DNA of 5,884 nt from Pseudomonadota bacterium. Its GTDB lineage: Bacteria; Pseudomonadota; Alphaproteobacteria; Rhizobiales; Hyphomicrobiaceae. A program made the translations under genes and the position numbers. The notes under the pieces are model-generated. The model had not been told where the DNA came from and ran no database searches. It saw only the letters and a program-made list of their open reading frames with translations. This document shows, piece by piece, positions 1 through 5,701 of the stretch (the stretch's first letter is position 1; the number at the start of each line of letters is the position of its first letter). The DNA is taken from contig JAEZBU010000034.1 in the NCBI GenBank assembly GCA_023426855.1, positions 1 through 5,884 of the forward strand. The letters are read 5' to 3'.

Positions 1-1
1 T

Positions 2-358
2 CCGGCATTGGAACTGATCGGTCATGCCACGTCTGGTGTCGCGGTCTTTGCTGCCGGCCTGGTGCTGTCGGCGCACAAGTTCAAGCTGAATGCTGAGGTT
101 GTGTGGAATGCGATCGTGAAGATGGTCTTGATGCCGGCCTGTATGTTGGGTGCAGCGATCTACTTTGGCATTGCCGGACATAAGCTCGAGGAACTCGTAC
201 TGCTCGCGGCGCTGCCGCCTGCATTTACGGGTGTCGTCCTGGCCGGGCGCTATCAGACGTATGTCGATCTCGCATCATCGACACTGATCGTCTGCGCGTT
301 TCTTTTCGCAGTCGCTGCTCCGATGTGGATCGCCATCGCGCGGCATTATGGAGGTTAG
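2..358 (+). CDS. AEC-family transporter, C-terminal part (5' end outside window)
   Basis: The open frame enters from the left edge and ends at TAG 356-358, leaving about 118 residues. These are highly hydrophobic and form three to four membrane segments (around GVAVFAAGLVL, MVLMPACMLGAAIYF, LVLLAALPPAFTGVVLA and LIVCAFLFAVAAPMWIAIA). The pattern of a small-residue, Gly-rich helix, then a Lys-containing loop, then a Pro-containing helix followed by 'AGRYQT' is typical of the C-terminal half of auxin-efflux-carrier (AEC) / malonate-transporter-like inner-membrane permeases. These proteins are usually about 310-320 residues, so roughly the last third is present. Family members export or import small organic anions; the substrate cannot be told here. 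The TTG at 8-10 is an internal codon, not a start. The gene converges on the DUF1801 gene with only 17 bp between stops, and no intrinsic terminator is visible in that gap. The family call is fairly confident; substrate unknown. Confidence 0.8.
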   Translation, partial: PALELIGHATSGVAVFAAGLVLSAHKFKLNAEVVWNAIVKMVLMPACMLGAAIYFGIAGHKLEELVLLAALPPAFTGVVLAGRYQTYVDLASSTLIVCAFLFAVAAPMWIAIARHYGG

Positions 359-375
359 GTGTTCCCGTATCGGCT

Positions 376-1239
376 TCACATCTTCTCCCCCGGCAGCTTG
401 CTCGCTTGCTTCACCCAGTCCTTGAACTGAGCTTCCTCGAACTTACCCTCGTAGATATCCAGGTAGCGGACGTGCTGCTGCTTCGAGGTTCCGGGCGGGA
501 TGGGGGTGAGCGCTGCGCCGCGGAAGAACGACACCTTGATGTACTTCGCGAAGCAGTGCAGCCCGAGGAACCACACGTCGTCCTCGACCCCGTACAGCGG
601 CGAGTTCCATTTCACCGCCTTGCGCACGCCCGGCACGGTGCGCGTGATCACCTCATCGATGCGGCGGCCGACGTCGCTTTTCCAGCCGGGCATCGCCGCG
701 ATGTAGGCCTGGATCGGCTCGTCGCCGTAGCCTTTCGCGATCTGCGGATTGCCGCCTGATAGAAGTTTCGGCGTGTCCGCCGCTGGTTCACCTATGCCTT
801 TGAGATTGAGCGCCACCGCAGCGCGGACAAGGTCGGCGAGGGCGGCTGCGTCGATCGTGTCGCCGTCGTGGATGTCGATGGCGCGGCGGGCGTTGCCGTC
901 CAGGCTGGCGTTGAACAGGCCCGCGGGATCGTCCAGGGCCGCGCCTTTGGCGAACGTCAGTTTGACGGCGGCCTTGTAGGTTTCGCCCGTGCAGATGATG
1001 CCGCCGTGCTCCCACACCGGCACGCCCATCGGGTTCGATGGCTTGCGCCACTTCACTGTCTCGGTGATGCCAGGGTCGGCCTTGCGGATGATCTCGCGGA
1101 CGCGGGCGAGCGTGGCGCCGCGCCAGTCGTTCAGACCTGAGATCTTCGCGTCGATCAGCTCGGCGGCTGAGGGCTCGGGCGTGCTCTTGGCGGTCTTCGC
1201 GGTTGGCTTCGATGTTTTTGGGGACGGCTTGCTGGCCAT
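376..1239 (-). CDS. Tandem DUF1801 (YdhG-like) domain protein
   Basis: A 287-residue soluble protein. Residues 1-24 are a Lys/Pro/Thr/Ser-rich tail. Residues about 25-145 and 170-285 are two copies of the same fold: the first carries 'VKWRKP', then 'YKAAVKLTFAKGAAL'; the second carries 'VKWNSPLYG', then 'AKYIKVSFFRGAAL'. The KW-x-x-P and F-x-x-GAAL landmarks are typical of DUF1801/YdhG-like domains, which are related to frataxin-like or iron-chaperone folds by structure, though no biochemical role is firmly established. Family members commonly have one domain (about 110-150 aa); this one has two. I chose ATG 1239 because GGAG lies 8 nt upstream, whereas the longer frame up to 1356 has no ribosome binding site and adds unlike sequence. 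It lies 171 bp downstream of nhaD on the same strand, so co-transcription is possible but not evident. No membrane segment or signal peptide is seen. Cellular role not known. Confidence 0.85.
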   Translation of the reverse strand: MASKPSPKTSKPTAKTAKSTPEPSAAELIDAKISGLNDWRGATLARVREIIRKADPGITETVKWRKPSNPMGVPVWEHGGIICTGETYKAAVKLTFAKGAALDDPAGLFNASLDGNARRAIDIHDGDTIDAAALADLVRAAVALNLKGIGEPAADTPKLLSGGNPQIAKGYGDEPIQAYIAAMPGWKSDVGRRIDEVITRTVPGVRKAVKWNSPLYGVEDDVWFLGLHCFAKYIKVSFFRGAALTPIPPGTSKQQHVRYLDIYEGKFEEAQFKDWVKQASKLPGEKM

Positions 1240-1247
1240 TGCGTTCG

Positions 1248-1251
1248 CTCC
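1248..1251 (-). promoter_or_regulatory. Ribosome binding site of the DUF1801 gene
   Basis: On the minus strand GGAG is followed by 8 nt and then ATG at 1239. It is the only good Shine-Dalgarno in the neighbourhood and decides the start against the upstream ATG at 1356. Confidence 0.6.
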
Positions 1252-1327
1252 GCTGAAAGAGGGTGGTGCAGCAAGGGCAGACAAAGCTTGCGAGACTATG
1301 GCGCGTGGCGGCGAAAATGCGCAATTC

Positions 1328-1372
1328 CGCGGGCGGCGGTGCGAGGTGTTCGCCACCGCGCCGCTGCCCGCG
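1328..1372. repeat. GC-rich interrupted inverted repeat between nhaD and the DUF1801 gene
   Basis: Arms 1328-1343 and 1357-1372 are complementary except at two positions (1335/1365 and 1340/1360), leaving a 13-nt loop. In plus-strand RNA the two exceptions are G-U pairs. In minus-strand RNA, the direction of both flanking genes, they are C-A mismatches, so the stem is 7 + 4 + 3 bp. It lies 38 bp beyond the nhaD stop. No run of U follows on either strand, so it is not a classic intrinsic terminator; it could stabilise the nhaD mRNA 3' end or help Rho-dependent termination. The rest of the 171-bp gap shows no gene. Confidence 0.45.
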
Positions 1373-1410
1373 CAAATCGAACGAGGCGCGAGGCCTCCTT
1401 CTTCATCGGC

Positions 1411-2802
1411 CTACATCAGCGCCGCGTTGACCCAGAGATGGGTCAGGATGCTGGCGACGTAGCCGATCGCGATGGCCCAGCTCCAGCGCAAATGACCGAG
1501 GAACGTGTAGTGGCCGCGCGCGATGCCCATCAGCGCCACGCCCGCCGCGGTGCCGATCGACACCAGGCTGCCGCCGACGCCGGTGCTCAGTGTGACGAGC
1601 ATCCATTGGCCGTTCGACATCACTGGGTCCATCGTCAGCACCGCGAACATCAGCGGGATGTTGTCGAATGCCGCGCCAAGTATGCCGATGGTGATGTTGG
1701 CGATGGTCGGGCCCATGCCGATGTAGAGATAATCCGACACCAGCGCCAGATAGCCCGCAACGCCCAGTCCGCCGACCGCGAAAATGATGCCGAAGAAGAA
1801 CAGCAGCGTGTCCCACTCGATGCGGCCGATCTCCTTGAAGCTATCGAGCACCATGTCGCCGTTGTTGCGGCGGGTGCCTTTGCGCTGCAGGAAGTAGCTG
1901 TACATCTGAAGGTAGCCGAGGCCGAGCATCATGCCGAGCGCGGGCGGCAGCTGGAAGTAGCTCTTGAACAGCACCGCCGTCGCGATGGTGGCGGCGAACA
2001 GCCACATCACGCCATAGGCGCCGGGCTTGAGACGCTTCCTCTCGTTTGTCGGTTCCGGAGCGCCCGCGGGTACGGCGTGGTACATCAGGAAGGCCGGAAT
2101 CAGGAAGTTAACCAGGCTCGGCAGGAACAGGTTGAAGAATTCCAGGAATTCCAGCTTGCCCTTCTGCCAGACCATCAGCGAGGTGATGTCGCCGAAGGGC
2201 GAGAACACGCCGCCCGCGTTGGCCGCGACCACGACGAGAATGCACGCCGGCAGGATGAACCGGCGATTTTCGCCGCCGACGGACATGATGACGGCGCCCA
2301 TGACCAGCGCGGTCGTCAGATTGTCGATGATCGGTCCAAGGACGAATGCCATGCCGCCAACCAGCCAATACATCTGCTGGTAGGACAGCCCCATGCTGAC
2401 GACCTTGATGCGGAGGACGTCGAACAGGCGCCGCTCTTCCATCGTGTTGACGTAGGTGACGGCCACCACGATGAACAGCATGAGCTCGCCGTAATCGAGG
2501 ATGACGTGCTTGGCTGCGGCCTCGAGGATTTCGGACTTGCCTTGGCCAGCATACACGAGGCCCAGGAGCGCCCAGATCAGGCCCGCTGCCAGCATGACCG
2601 GCTTGGATTTGCGCAGGTGGATGACTTCCTCAACCGCCACGAAGGCGTAGGCAGCGAAGAAGATCAGGAGCATCAGGTATCCGACCGGATGCTGCGTGAG
2701 ATTAAGGGTTGGGGCGAGCTCTGCGGCGTGTAGTGAGGAAGGGGTTATCGTCAGAAGGGCTAAAACCGCGACAAACAACATACGCCCAGGAAAACCCTGC
2801 AT
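1411..2802 (-). CDS. nhaD: NhaD-type Na+/H+ antiporter
   Basis: A 463-residue polytopic inner-membrane protein of the ion-transporter superfamily that exchanges cytoplasmic Na+ (or Li+) for H+, supporting pH and salt homeostasis. Residues 1-27 look like a cleavable signal peptide (hydrophobic core LFVAVLALLTI, then SLHAA), a known trait of proteobacterial NhaD. The mature part starts with 'LNLTQHPVGYL' and about 12 hydrophobic segments follow. Signature stretches are DNLTTAL (160-166), AANAGGVFSPFGDITSLMVW (193-212), the second-half FDNIP (379-383) and GGSLVSIGTAAGVALMG (410-426). The two DN motifs, one per half, fit the inverted-repeat architecture of the superfamily and probably include ion-binding residues. 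Length is within the usual 410-480 range. ATG 2802 is preceded by a strong GGAGG; Met8 lacks one. The gene has its own upstream region with operator-like repeats (2823-2871) and no tightly linked partner. Confidence 0.93.
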   Translation of the reverse strand: MQGFPGRMLFVAVLALLTITPSSLHAAELAPTLNLTQHPVGYLMLLIFFAAYAFVAVEEVIHLRKSKPVMLAAGLIWALLGLVYAGQGKSEILEAAAKHVILDYGELMLFIVVAVTYVNTMEERRLFDVLRIKVVSMGLSYQQMYWLVGGMAFVLGPIIDNLTTALVMGAVIMSVGGENRRFILPACILVVVAANAGGVFSPFGDITSLMVWQKGKLEFLEFFNLFLPSLVNFLIPAFLMYHAVPAGAPEPTNERKRLKPGAYGVMWLFAATIATAVLFKSYFQLPPALGMMLGLGYLQMYSYFLQRKGTRRNNGDMVLDSFKEIGRIEWDTLLFFFGIIFAVGGLGVAGYLALVSDYLYIGMGPTIANITIGILGAAFDNIPLMFAVLTMDPVMSNGQWMLVTLSTGVGGSLVSIGTAAGVALMGIARGHYTFLGHLRWSWAIAIGYVASILTHLWVNAALM

Positions 2803-2806
2803 CCTT

Positions 2807-2811
2807 CCTCC
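2807..2811 (-). promoter_or_regulatory. Ribosome binding site of nhaD
   Basis: A purine-rich run containing GGAGG, within GGGGGAGGAAGG, directly precedes ATG 2802 with a 4-nt gap. The spacing is short but the match is strong. It supports ATG 2802 over Met8 at 2781, whose upstream sequence is pyrimidine-rich. Confidence 0.6.
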
Positions 2812-2822
2812 CCCGCATCGGT

Positions 2823-2871
2823 CATCGTTACGATGTTCAGAAAACGAAACATCGTTGTGTCGTGATGTTTT
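2823..2871. promoter_or_regulatory. Operator-like array of GATGTT/AACATC motifs upstream of nhaD
   Basis: GATGTT occurs at 2832-2837, its complement AACATC at 2848-2853, and GATGTT again at 2864-2869. The three copies alternate in orientation and start exactly 16 bp apart. The first pair extends to a perfect 8-bp inverted repeat (ACGATGTT 2830-2837 / AACATCGT 2848-2855) and the second to a 7-bp one (AAACATC 2847-2853 / GATGTTT 2864-2870). A further 6-1-6 palindrome, CATCGTTACGATG, covers 2823-2835. The array ends 20 bp before the nhaD start codon and overlaps the expected leader or promoter. A weak promoter candidate lies just upstream on the minus strand (TTGCTG at 2904-2909, TATCAT at 2883-2888, 15-bp spacer). 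Binding by a regulator, or folding of the leader RNA, is inferred. Confidence 0.4.
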
Positions 2872-3148
2872 GATTTTGCATCATGATAGACTTTAGGCTG
2901 TTGCAGCAAGGGCTCAGTTAGAATAAATGCCGTGGTGTCGTGGACACGGTCGATTCTTTAGACAACTTTCATGATGACCGCGCGCTTTCTTGCGCTGCAG
3001 CATTGGTGCTGCTTCGAGAAGCGATCTGCCTTGGTCGTCTGTCGCCAGAACGTGTTGGTTGCGGATCATGCGCGCTTCCACGTCATTGCGCGCTGCCTGG
3101 GCAAACGGCAGTTTTCTCCGTGGGCGGACTCAATGGCCGTCCCGGCTG
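2872..3148. other. Gene-poor spacer between nhaD and the VWA gene
   Basis: About 280 bp with no convincing gene. Plus-strand frames starting at 2940, 2971 and 2990 lack ribosome binding sites, have Cys/Arg-rich unlikely proteins, and the latter two run into the VWA gene in antisense. Minus-strand frames are broken by stops. Visible structure: a near-palindrome CCGTG-G-TGTC-GTG-GACA-CGG around 2930-2949, a perfect 6-4-6 hairpin GCAGCA/TGCTGC at 2997-3012, and CTGCC/GGCAG (3093-3097/3107-3111) followed by TTTT on the plus strand. The left end holds the possible nhaD promoter. The stretch could be a decayed gene, an old mobile-element remnant or a small-RNA locus; none can be proved by eye. Confidence 0.5.
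3093..3115 (+). terminator. Weak terminator-like stem plus T run
   Basis: CTGCC, a 9-nt loop, GGCAG and then TTTT on the plus strand. The stem is only 5 bp, so it is a poor intrinsic terminator. It matters only because no annotated plus-strand gene precedes it. It could end an unannotated short transcript arising in the spacer, or be chance. Confidence 0.2.
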
Positions 3149-4324
3149 CTAACGCATCAGTTCGCGCATGGCGTCGTCGAGGCCTTCCAGCGTCAGCGGG
3201 TACATGCGGCCTTCGAAGATGTCGCGCACCAGCTTGATCGACGGCGTCCAGCTCCAATGCTCTGCAGGCACCGGATTGAGCCAGACGGCGTGGCTGTAGA
3301 CATCAAGCACGCGGCGCAGCCACTGGGCGCCGGGTTCCTCGTTCATGTGCTCCACCGAGCCTCCGGGCAGCGTGATCTCATAAGGGCTCATGGAGGCGTC
3401 GCCGACGAAGATCACCTTGTAGTCGGCCGGGAAGGTATGCAGCACGTCCCACGTCGGCGTGCGGTCGGTATGGCGGCGGGCGTTGTCCTTCCAGACGCCT
3501 TCGTACAGGCAGTTGTGGAAGTAGAAATACTCAAGGTGCTTGAACTCGGTGCGGGCGGCCGAGAACAGTTCCTCGATGCCCTTGATGTGCCAGTCCATCG
3601 AGCCGCCGACGTCGAAGAACATCAGCACCTTGATGGTATTGCGCCGTTCGGGCCGCAGATGGATGTCGAGATAGCCCTTGTGCGCGGTGCCCTTGATGGT
3701 GCCGTCGAGGTCGAGTTCGTCCGCGGCGCCATCGCGGGCAAAGCGGCGTAAGCGGCGCAGCGCGACTTTGATGTTGCGGGTGCCGAGTTCGATGCTGTCG
3801 TCGAGATCGCGGAACTCGCGCTTGTCCCACACCTTGATGGCGCGGAAGTTGCGGTTTTCCTTCTGCCCTATGCGAACGCCGGCCGGGTTGTAGCCATAAG
3901 CGCCGTAGGGTGAGGTGCCGCCGGTGCCGATCCACTTCGAGCCGCCCTGGTGACGGCCTTTCTGTTCGGCGAGCCGCTTCTGCAACTCTTCCATGATCTT
4001 TTCCCAGCCGCCGAGTTCCTCGATCTTCTTCTTCTCTTCCTCCGACAAGTAGAGCTGGCTGACCGCGCGCAGCCAGTCCTCGGGGATTTGCGTCTCGGCC
4101 GCCTCGCTCATCAGTTCGAGGCCTTTGAAGACGTGGCCGAACACTTGGTCGAAGCGGTCGAGGTGGCGCTCGTCCTTCACCAGCGTGGCGCGGGAAAGAT
4201 AGTAGAAGTCCTCGACGCGGCGGCCTGCGAGATCGGCCTGCAGCGCCTCCATCAGCGTCAGATATTCCTTGAGCGTGACCGGCACGCGGGCGGCGCGCAG
4301 TTCGTGAAAGAAGGTGGCGAACAT
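3149..4324 (-). CDS. CoxE-like VWA domain protein (COG3825 type)
   Basis: A 391-residue soluble protein of the CoxE-like von Willebrand factor A family. Relatives work with MoxR-type AAA+ ATPases as metal-dependent chaperones in enzyme maturation; the target here is unknown. Residues 1-90 are the helical N-terminal part (FFHELRAARVPVTLKEYL is characteristic). Residues 94-128 are a charged, probably helical or coiled-coil linker. A Gly-rich family signature, GTGGTSPYGAYGYNPAGVRIG-like, occupies 133-153. The VWA domain follows from about 230: MIDAS-like DVGGSM at 238-243, VGDASMSP at 307-314. The canonical D-x-S-x-S has Gly in place of the first Ser, as I recall also for other members of this subfamily. 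ATG 4324 has only weak Shine-Dalgarno candidates (AAAGG at 4336-4340). It lies 77 bp downstream of the enolase-superfamily gene on the same strand. No MoxR ATPase gene is adjacent on either side, which is unusual for the family. Confidence 0.88.
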   Translation of the reverse strand: MFATFFHELRAARVPVTLKEYLTLMEALQADLAGRRVEDFYYLSRATLVKDERHLDRFDQVFGHVFKGLELMSEAAETQIPEDWLRAVSQLYLSEEEKKKIEELGGWEKIMEELQKRLAEQKGRHQGGSKWIGTGGTSPYGAYGYNPAGVRIGQKENRNFRAIKVWDKREFRDLDDSIELGTRNIKVALRRLRRFARDGAADELDLDGTIKGTAHKGYLDIHLRPERRNTIKVLMFFDVGGSMDWHIKGIEELFSAARTEFKHLEYFYFHNCLYEGVWKDNARRHTDRTPTWDVLHTFPADYKVIFVGDASMSPYEITLPGGSVEHMNEEPGAQWLRRVLDVYSHAVWLNPVPAEHWSWTPSIKLVRDIFEGRMYPLTLEGLDDAMRELMR

Positions 4325-4337
4325 TCGGTCTCAGGCC

Positions 4338-4390
4338 TTTCGCGGAAGCTGCCGCTGGCGGGTTGTGATCGCCGACAGCTTGCCGCGAAA
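4338..4390 (-). promoter_or_regulatory. Long stem-loop in the spacer before the VWA gene
   Basis: TTTCGCGGAAGCTG (4338-4351) is complementary to CAGCTT-G-CCGCGAAA (4376-4390), giving a 14-bp stem with a single bulged base at 4382. Inside it GGCG 4357-4360 can pair with CGCC 4370-4373. It fills most of the 77-bp gap between the enolase-superfamily gene and the VWA gene. No U run follows the stem in the minus-strand RNA, so it is not a standard terminator. Its 3' arm overlaps AAAGG (4336-4340), the likely ribosome binding site of the VWA gene, so folding could limit translation or protect a processed mRNA end. The complementarity is certain; function is inferred. Confidence 0.55.
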
Positions 4391-4401
4391 CGGCGTCAGG
4401 C

Positions 4402-5544
4402 TCAATCCGCAGCCCGCGATCCGACTTCGCAGCCGCCGACGCGATAGTCCTTCAGAACCTCGGGCTTCACAACCAGACCATGACCAGGCGTTTCGGGCGG
4501 GCGCAGCTTGCCGCTGACGGGAATGGCCGGATTGACCCACAGGTCGTCGTTCCAATCCATGTATTCGAGCCAGCTCGCGTTCGGGATCGACGCCATCAGG
4601 TGCACGAGGATTTCGTGGAACAGGTGAGGGGCCATGCCGATCCCCCAGGTGTCTGCTACGGTGGCGATCTTGCGTAGTTCGGTGAGGCCGCCGCGCATCG
4701 GGTCCGGCTGCAGAACCGGTGTGCTGGGTGTGACGAAGAACGGGCGCAGGTCGTAGCGGGTGAAGTGGCTTTCACCGCCGACGATGCGCATTTTCAGCGC
4801 CGCCGCGATGCGCTTGTAGCCTTCGAAATCCTCGCAGACGACGGGTTCTTCCAACCAGTAAACGTCGAGTTCGTCGAGATGACGCCCGGCCTGGATCGCG
4901 GTATCGGCAGTCCAACCCATGTTCACGTCGATCATGATCTCGGTGTCATCGCCGAGTGCGTCGCGCATGGCGCGGACATTGGCGACATCCTCGCGCCAGG
5001 GGCGGATGTGGGCGACCTGCATCTTGATCGCGCTCATGCCCATGCTGGTGAAGTGCTGCGCCTTCTCGATCATGCCGTCGCGGCCAAGACCGCGCCAGCA
5101 GCCAGATCCATAGGCGGGGATTTCGTCATGACACTTGCCCCAGAGGCGGAACAGCGGAAGTCCGGCGCACTTGCCGATGATGTCCCATAGCGCGATGTCG
5201 ACGGCGGATTGGCAGAACGTCGTAACGCCGCCGCGGCCCATCCAATAGGTACTTTTCCAGAGCGTCTGCCAGATGCCTTCGACTTCAGTGGCATCGCGGC
5301 CGATGATTTTCGGCGCGATCATTTCGCGCATGCAGGTGTCGAGCGTTTCCAGCCCACCGCACAGCGTATGAAGATAGGCAAATCCGGTCAGACCGCCCTT
5401 CGTTTCGATCTCCAGGAACAGGAGTTCGCGGGCGCCTGGTGGCACGATACCCGCCGCAGGAGGTGCGCCCACCCAGGGTATGCGGACGAGGGTGGTCCGC
5501 AGAGCGCTAATCCTGGTGTCCTGGCGGTTTGGCAGCGTGGGCAT
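4402..5544 (-). CDS. Enolase-superfamily enzyme, mandelate racemase group (probable acid-sugar dehydratase)
   Basis: A 380-residue cytoplasmic enzyme. Residues about 12-135 form the capping domain and 140-360 the (beta/alpha)7beta barrel. Metal ligands are recognisable as D206 (MIDVN), E232 (LEEP) and E258 (GGES). The His-Asp dyad of the mandelate racemase group is H307 (APHLF) and D281 (QPDPMRGG), with the final-strand Glu E327 (WLEYMDW). The K-x-K of the second strand reads K174-M-Q176, so the second Lys is Gln. Mg2+-dependent proton abstraction alpha to a carboxylate is the family chemistry; retaining the His-Asp base while losing the second Lys favours a dehydratase over a racemase, but the substrate is unknown. 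ATG 5544 is chosen because AGGAG sits 7 nt upstream; the frame could open at 5592, without a good site and across palindromes. It is divergent from a secreted, probably solute-binding protein, suggesting uptake plus catabolism of one compound. Confidence 0.9.
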   Translation of the reverse strand: MPTLPNRQDTRISALRTTLVRIPWVGAPPAAGIVPPGARELLFLEIETKGGLTGFAYLHTLCGGLETLDTCMREMIAPKIIGRDATEVEGIWQTLWKSTYWMGRGGVTTFCQSAVDIALWDIIGKCAGLPLFRLWGKCHDEIPAYGSGCWRGLGRDGMIEKAQHFTSMGMSAIKMQVAHIRPWREDVANVRAMRDALGDDTEIMIDVNMGWTADTAIQAGRHLDELDVYWLEEPVVCEDFEGYKRIAAALKMRIVGGESHFTRYDLRPFFVTPSTPVLQPDPMRGGLTELRKIATVADTWGIGMAPHLFHEILVHLMASIPNASWLEYMDWNDDLWVNPAIPVSGKLRPPETPGHGLVVKPEVLKDYRVGGCEVGSRAAD

Positions 5545-5551
5545 AGAGCGT

Positions 5552-5556
5552 CTCCT
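5552..5556 (-). promoter_or_regulatory. Ribosome binding site of the enolase-superfamily gene
   Basis: AGGAG on the minus strand, 7 nt before ATG 5544. It fixes the start and excludes the 16-residue longer version beginning at 5592. Confidence 0.7.
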
Positions 5557-5581
5557 ATTGATCAATTCTTGGGCTGCCCAA
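5557..5581. promoter_or_regulatory. Two adjacent palindromes, possible operators
   Basis: ATTGATCAAT (5557-5566) is a perfect 10-bp palindrome, and TTGGGCTGCCCAA (5569-5581) is a perfect 6-1-6 palindrome two bases away. Both lie directly upstream of the ribosome binding site of the enolase-superfamily gene, where a repressor could block its transcription. Short AT-centred palindromes of the first kind resemble operators of GntR-family regulators, but no regulator gene is in the window and this is inference. Confidence 0.4.
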
Positions 5582-5648
5582 ATGCAGGGCAACTCTCTGA
5601 AGCAATCCCGCCAAGTAACCTCTTATGTCGAAATCGCAATTCAGGTAG

Positions 5649-5678
5649 TTGCTTTTGCTCTGGCTGCCGACGTATACA
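5649..5678 (+). promoter_or_regulatory. Candidate promoter of the secreted-protein gene
   Basis: TTGCTT (5649-5654), an 18-bp spacer and TATACA (5673-5678) on the plus strand form a plausible sigma-70-like pair. The -10 overlaps the palindrome GTATAC (5672-5677). Transcription starting near 5685 would give a leader of about 110 nt. Alphaproteobacterial promoters are poorly predicted by eye. Confidence 0.25.
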
Positions 5679-5701
5679 CAAATGACCTTACGGCGATGAC
5701 A

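Noticed and set aside
1240..1356. N-terminal extension of the DUF1801 protein to ATG 1356
   Set aside because: No ribosome binding site, sequence unlike the family, and it crosses part of the GC-rich inverted repeat; ATG 1239 has GGAG at proper spacing.
788..1375. Minus-strand frame of 195 codons overlapping the DUF1801 gene
   Set aside because: Arg/His/Pro-rich out-of-frame shadow of the DUF1801 gene.
1288..2733. A 481-codon open frame on the plus strand lying opposite nhaD
   Set aside because: Its protein is dominated by His, Arg, Gln, Asp, Glu and Ala with no domain, typical of the antisense frame of a GC-rich membrane-protein gene. The minus-strand NhaD frame has clear family motifs and a ribosome binding site.
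2971..3237. Plus-strand frame of 88 codons in the spacer, running into the VWA gene
   Set aside because: No ribosome binding site, Cys/Arg-rich, and it overlaps the 3' end of a well-supported gene in antisense.
3531..3935. Minus-strand frame of 134 codons inside the VWA gene
   Set aside because: Out-of-frame shadow with Arg/His-rich composition; the VWA frame contains the MIDAS-like and Gly-rich motifs.
4331..4401. Direct repeat TCAGGC at 4331-4336 and 4396-4401 flanking the stem-loop, as a target-site duplication
   Set aside because: Six bases are too short to be convincing, the copies do not abut the arms, and no element gene or terminal repeats of a known family are present.
5545..5592. 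Upstream start giving a 396-residue enolase-superfamily protein
   Set aside because: The extension (16 residues) is unlike the family, includes the palindromes and the ribosome binding site of the internal ATG, and has no good Shine-Dalgarno of its own.
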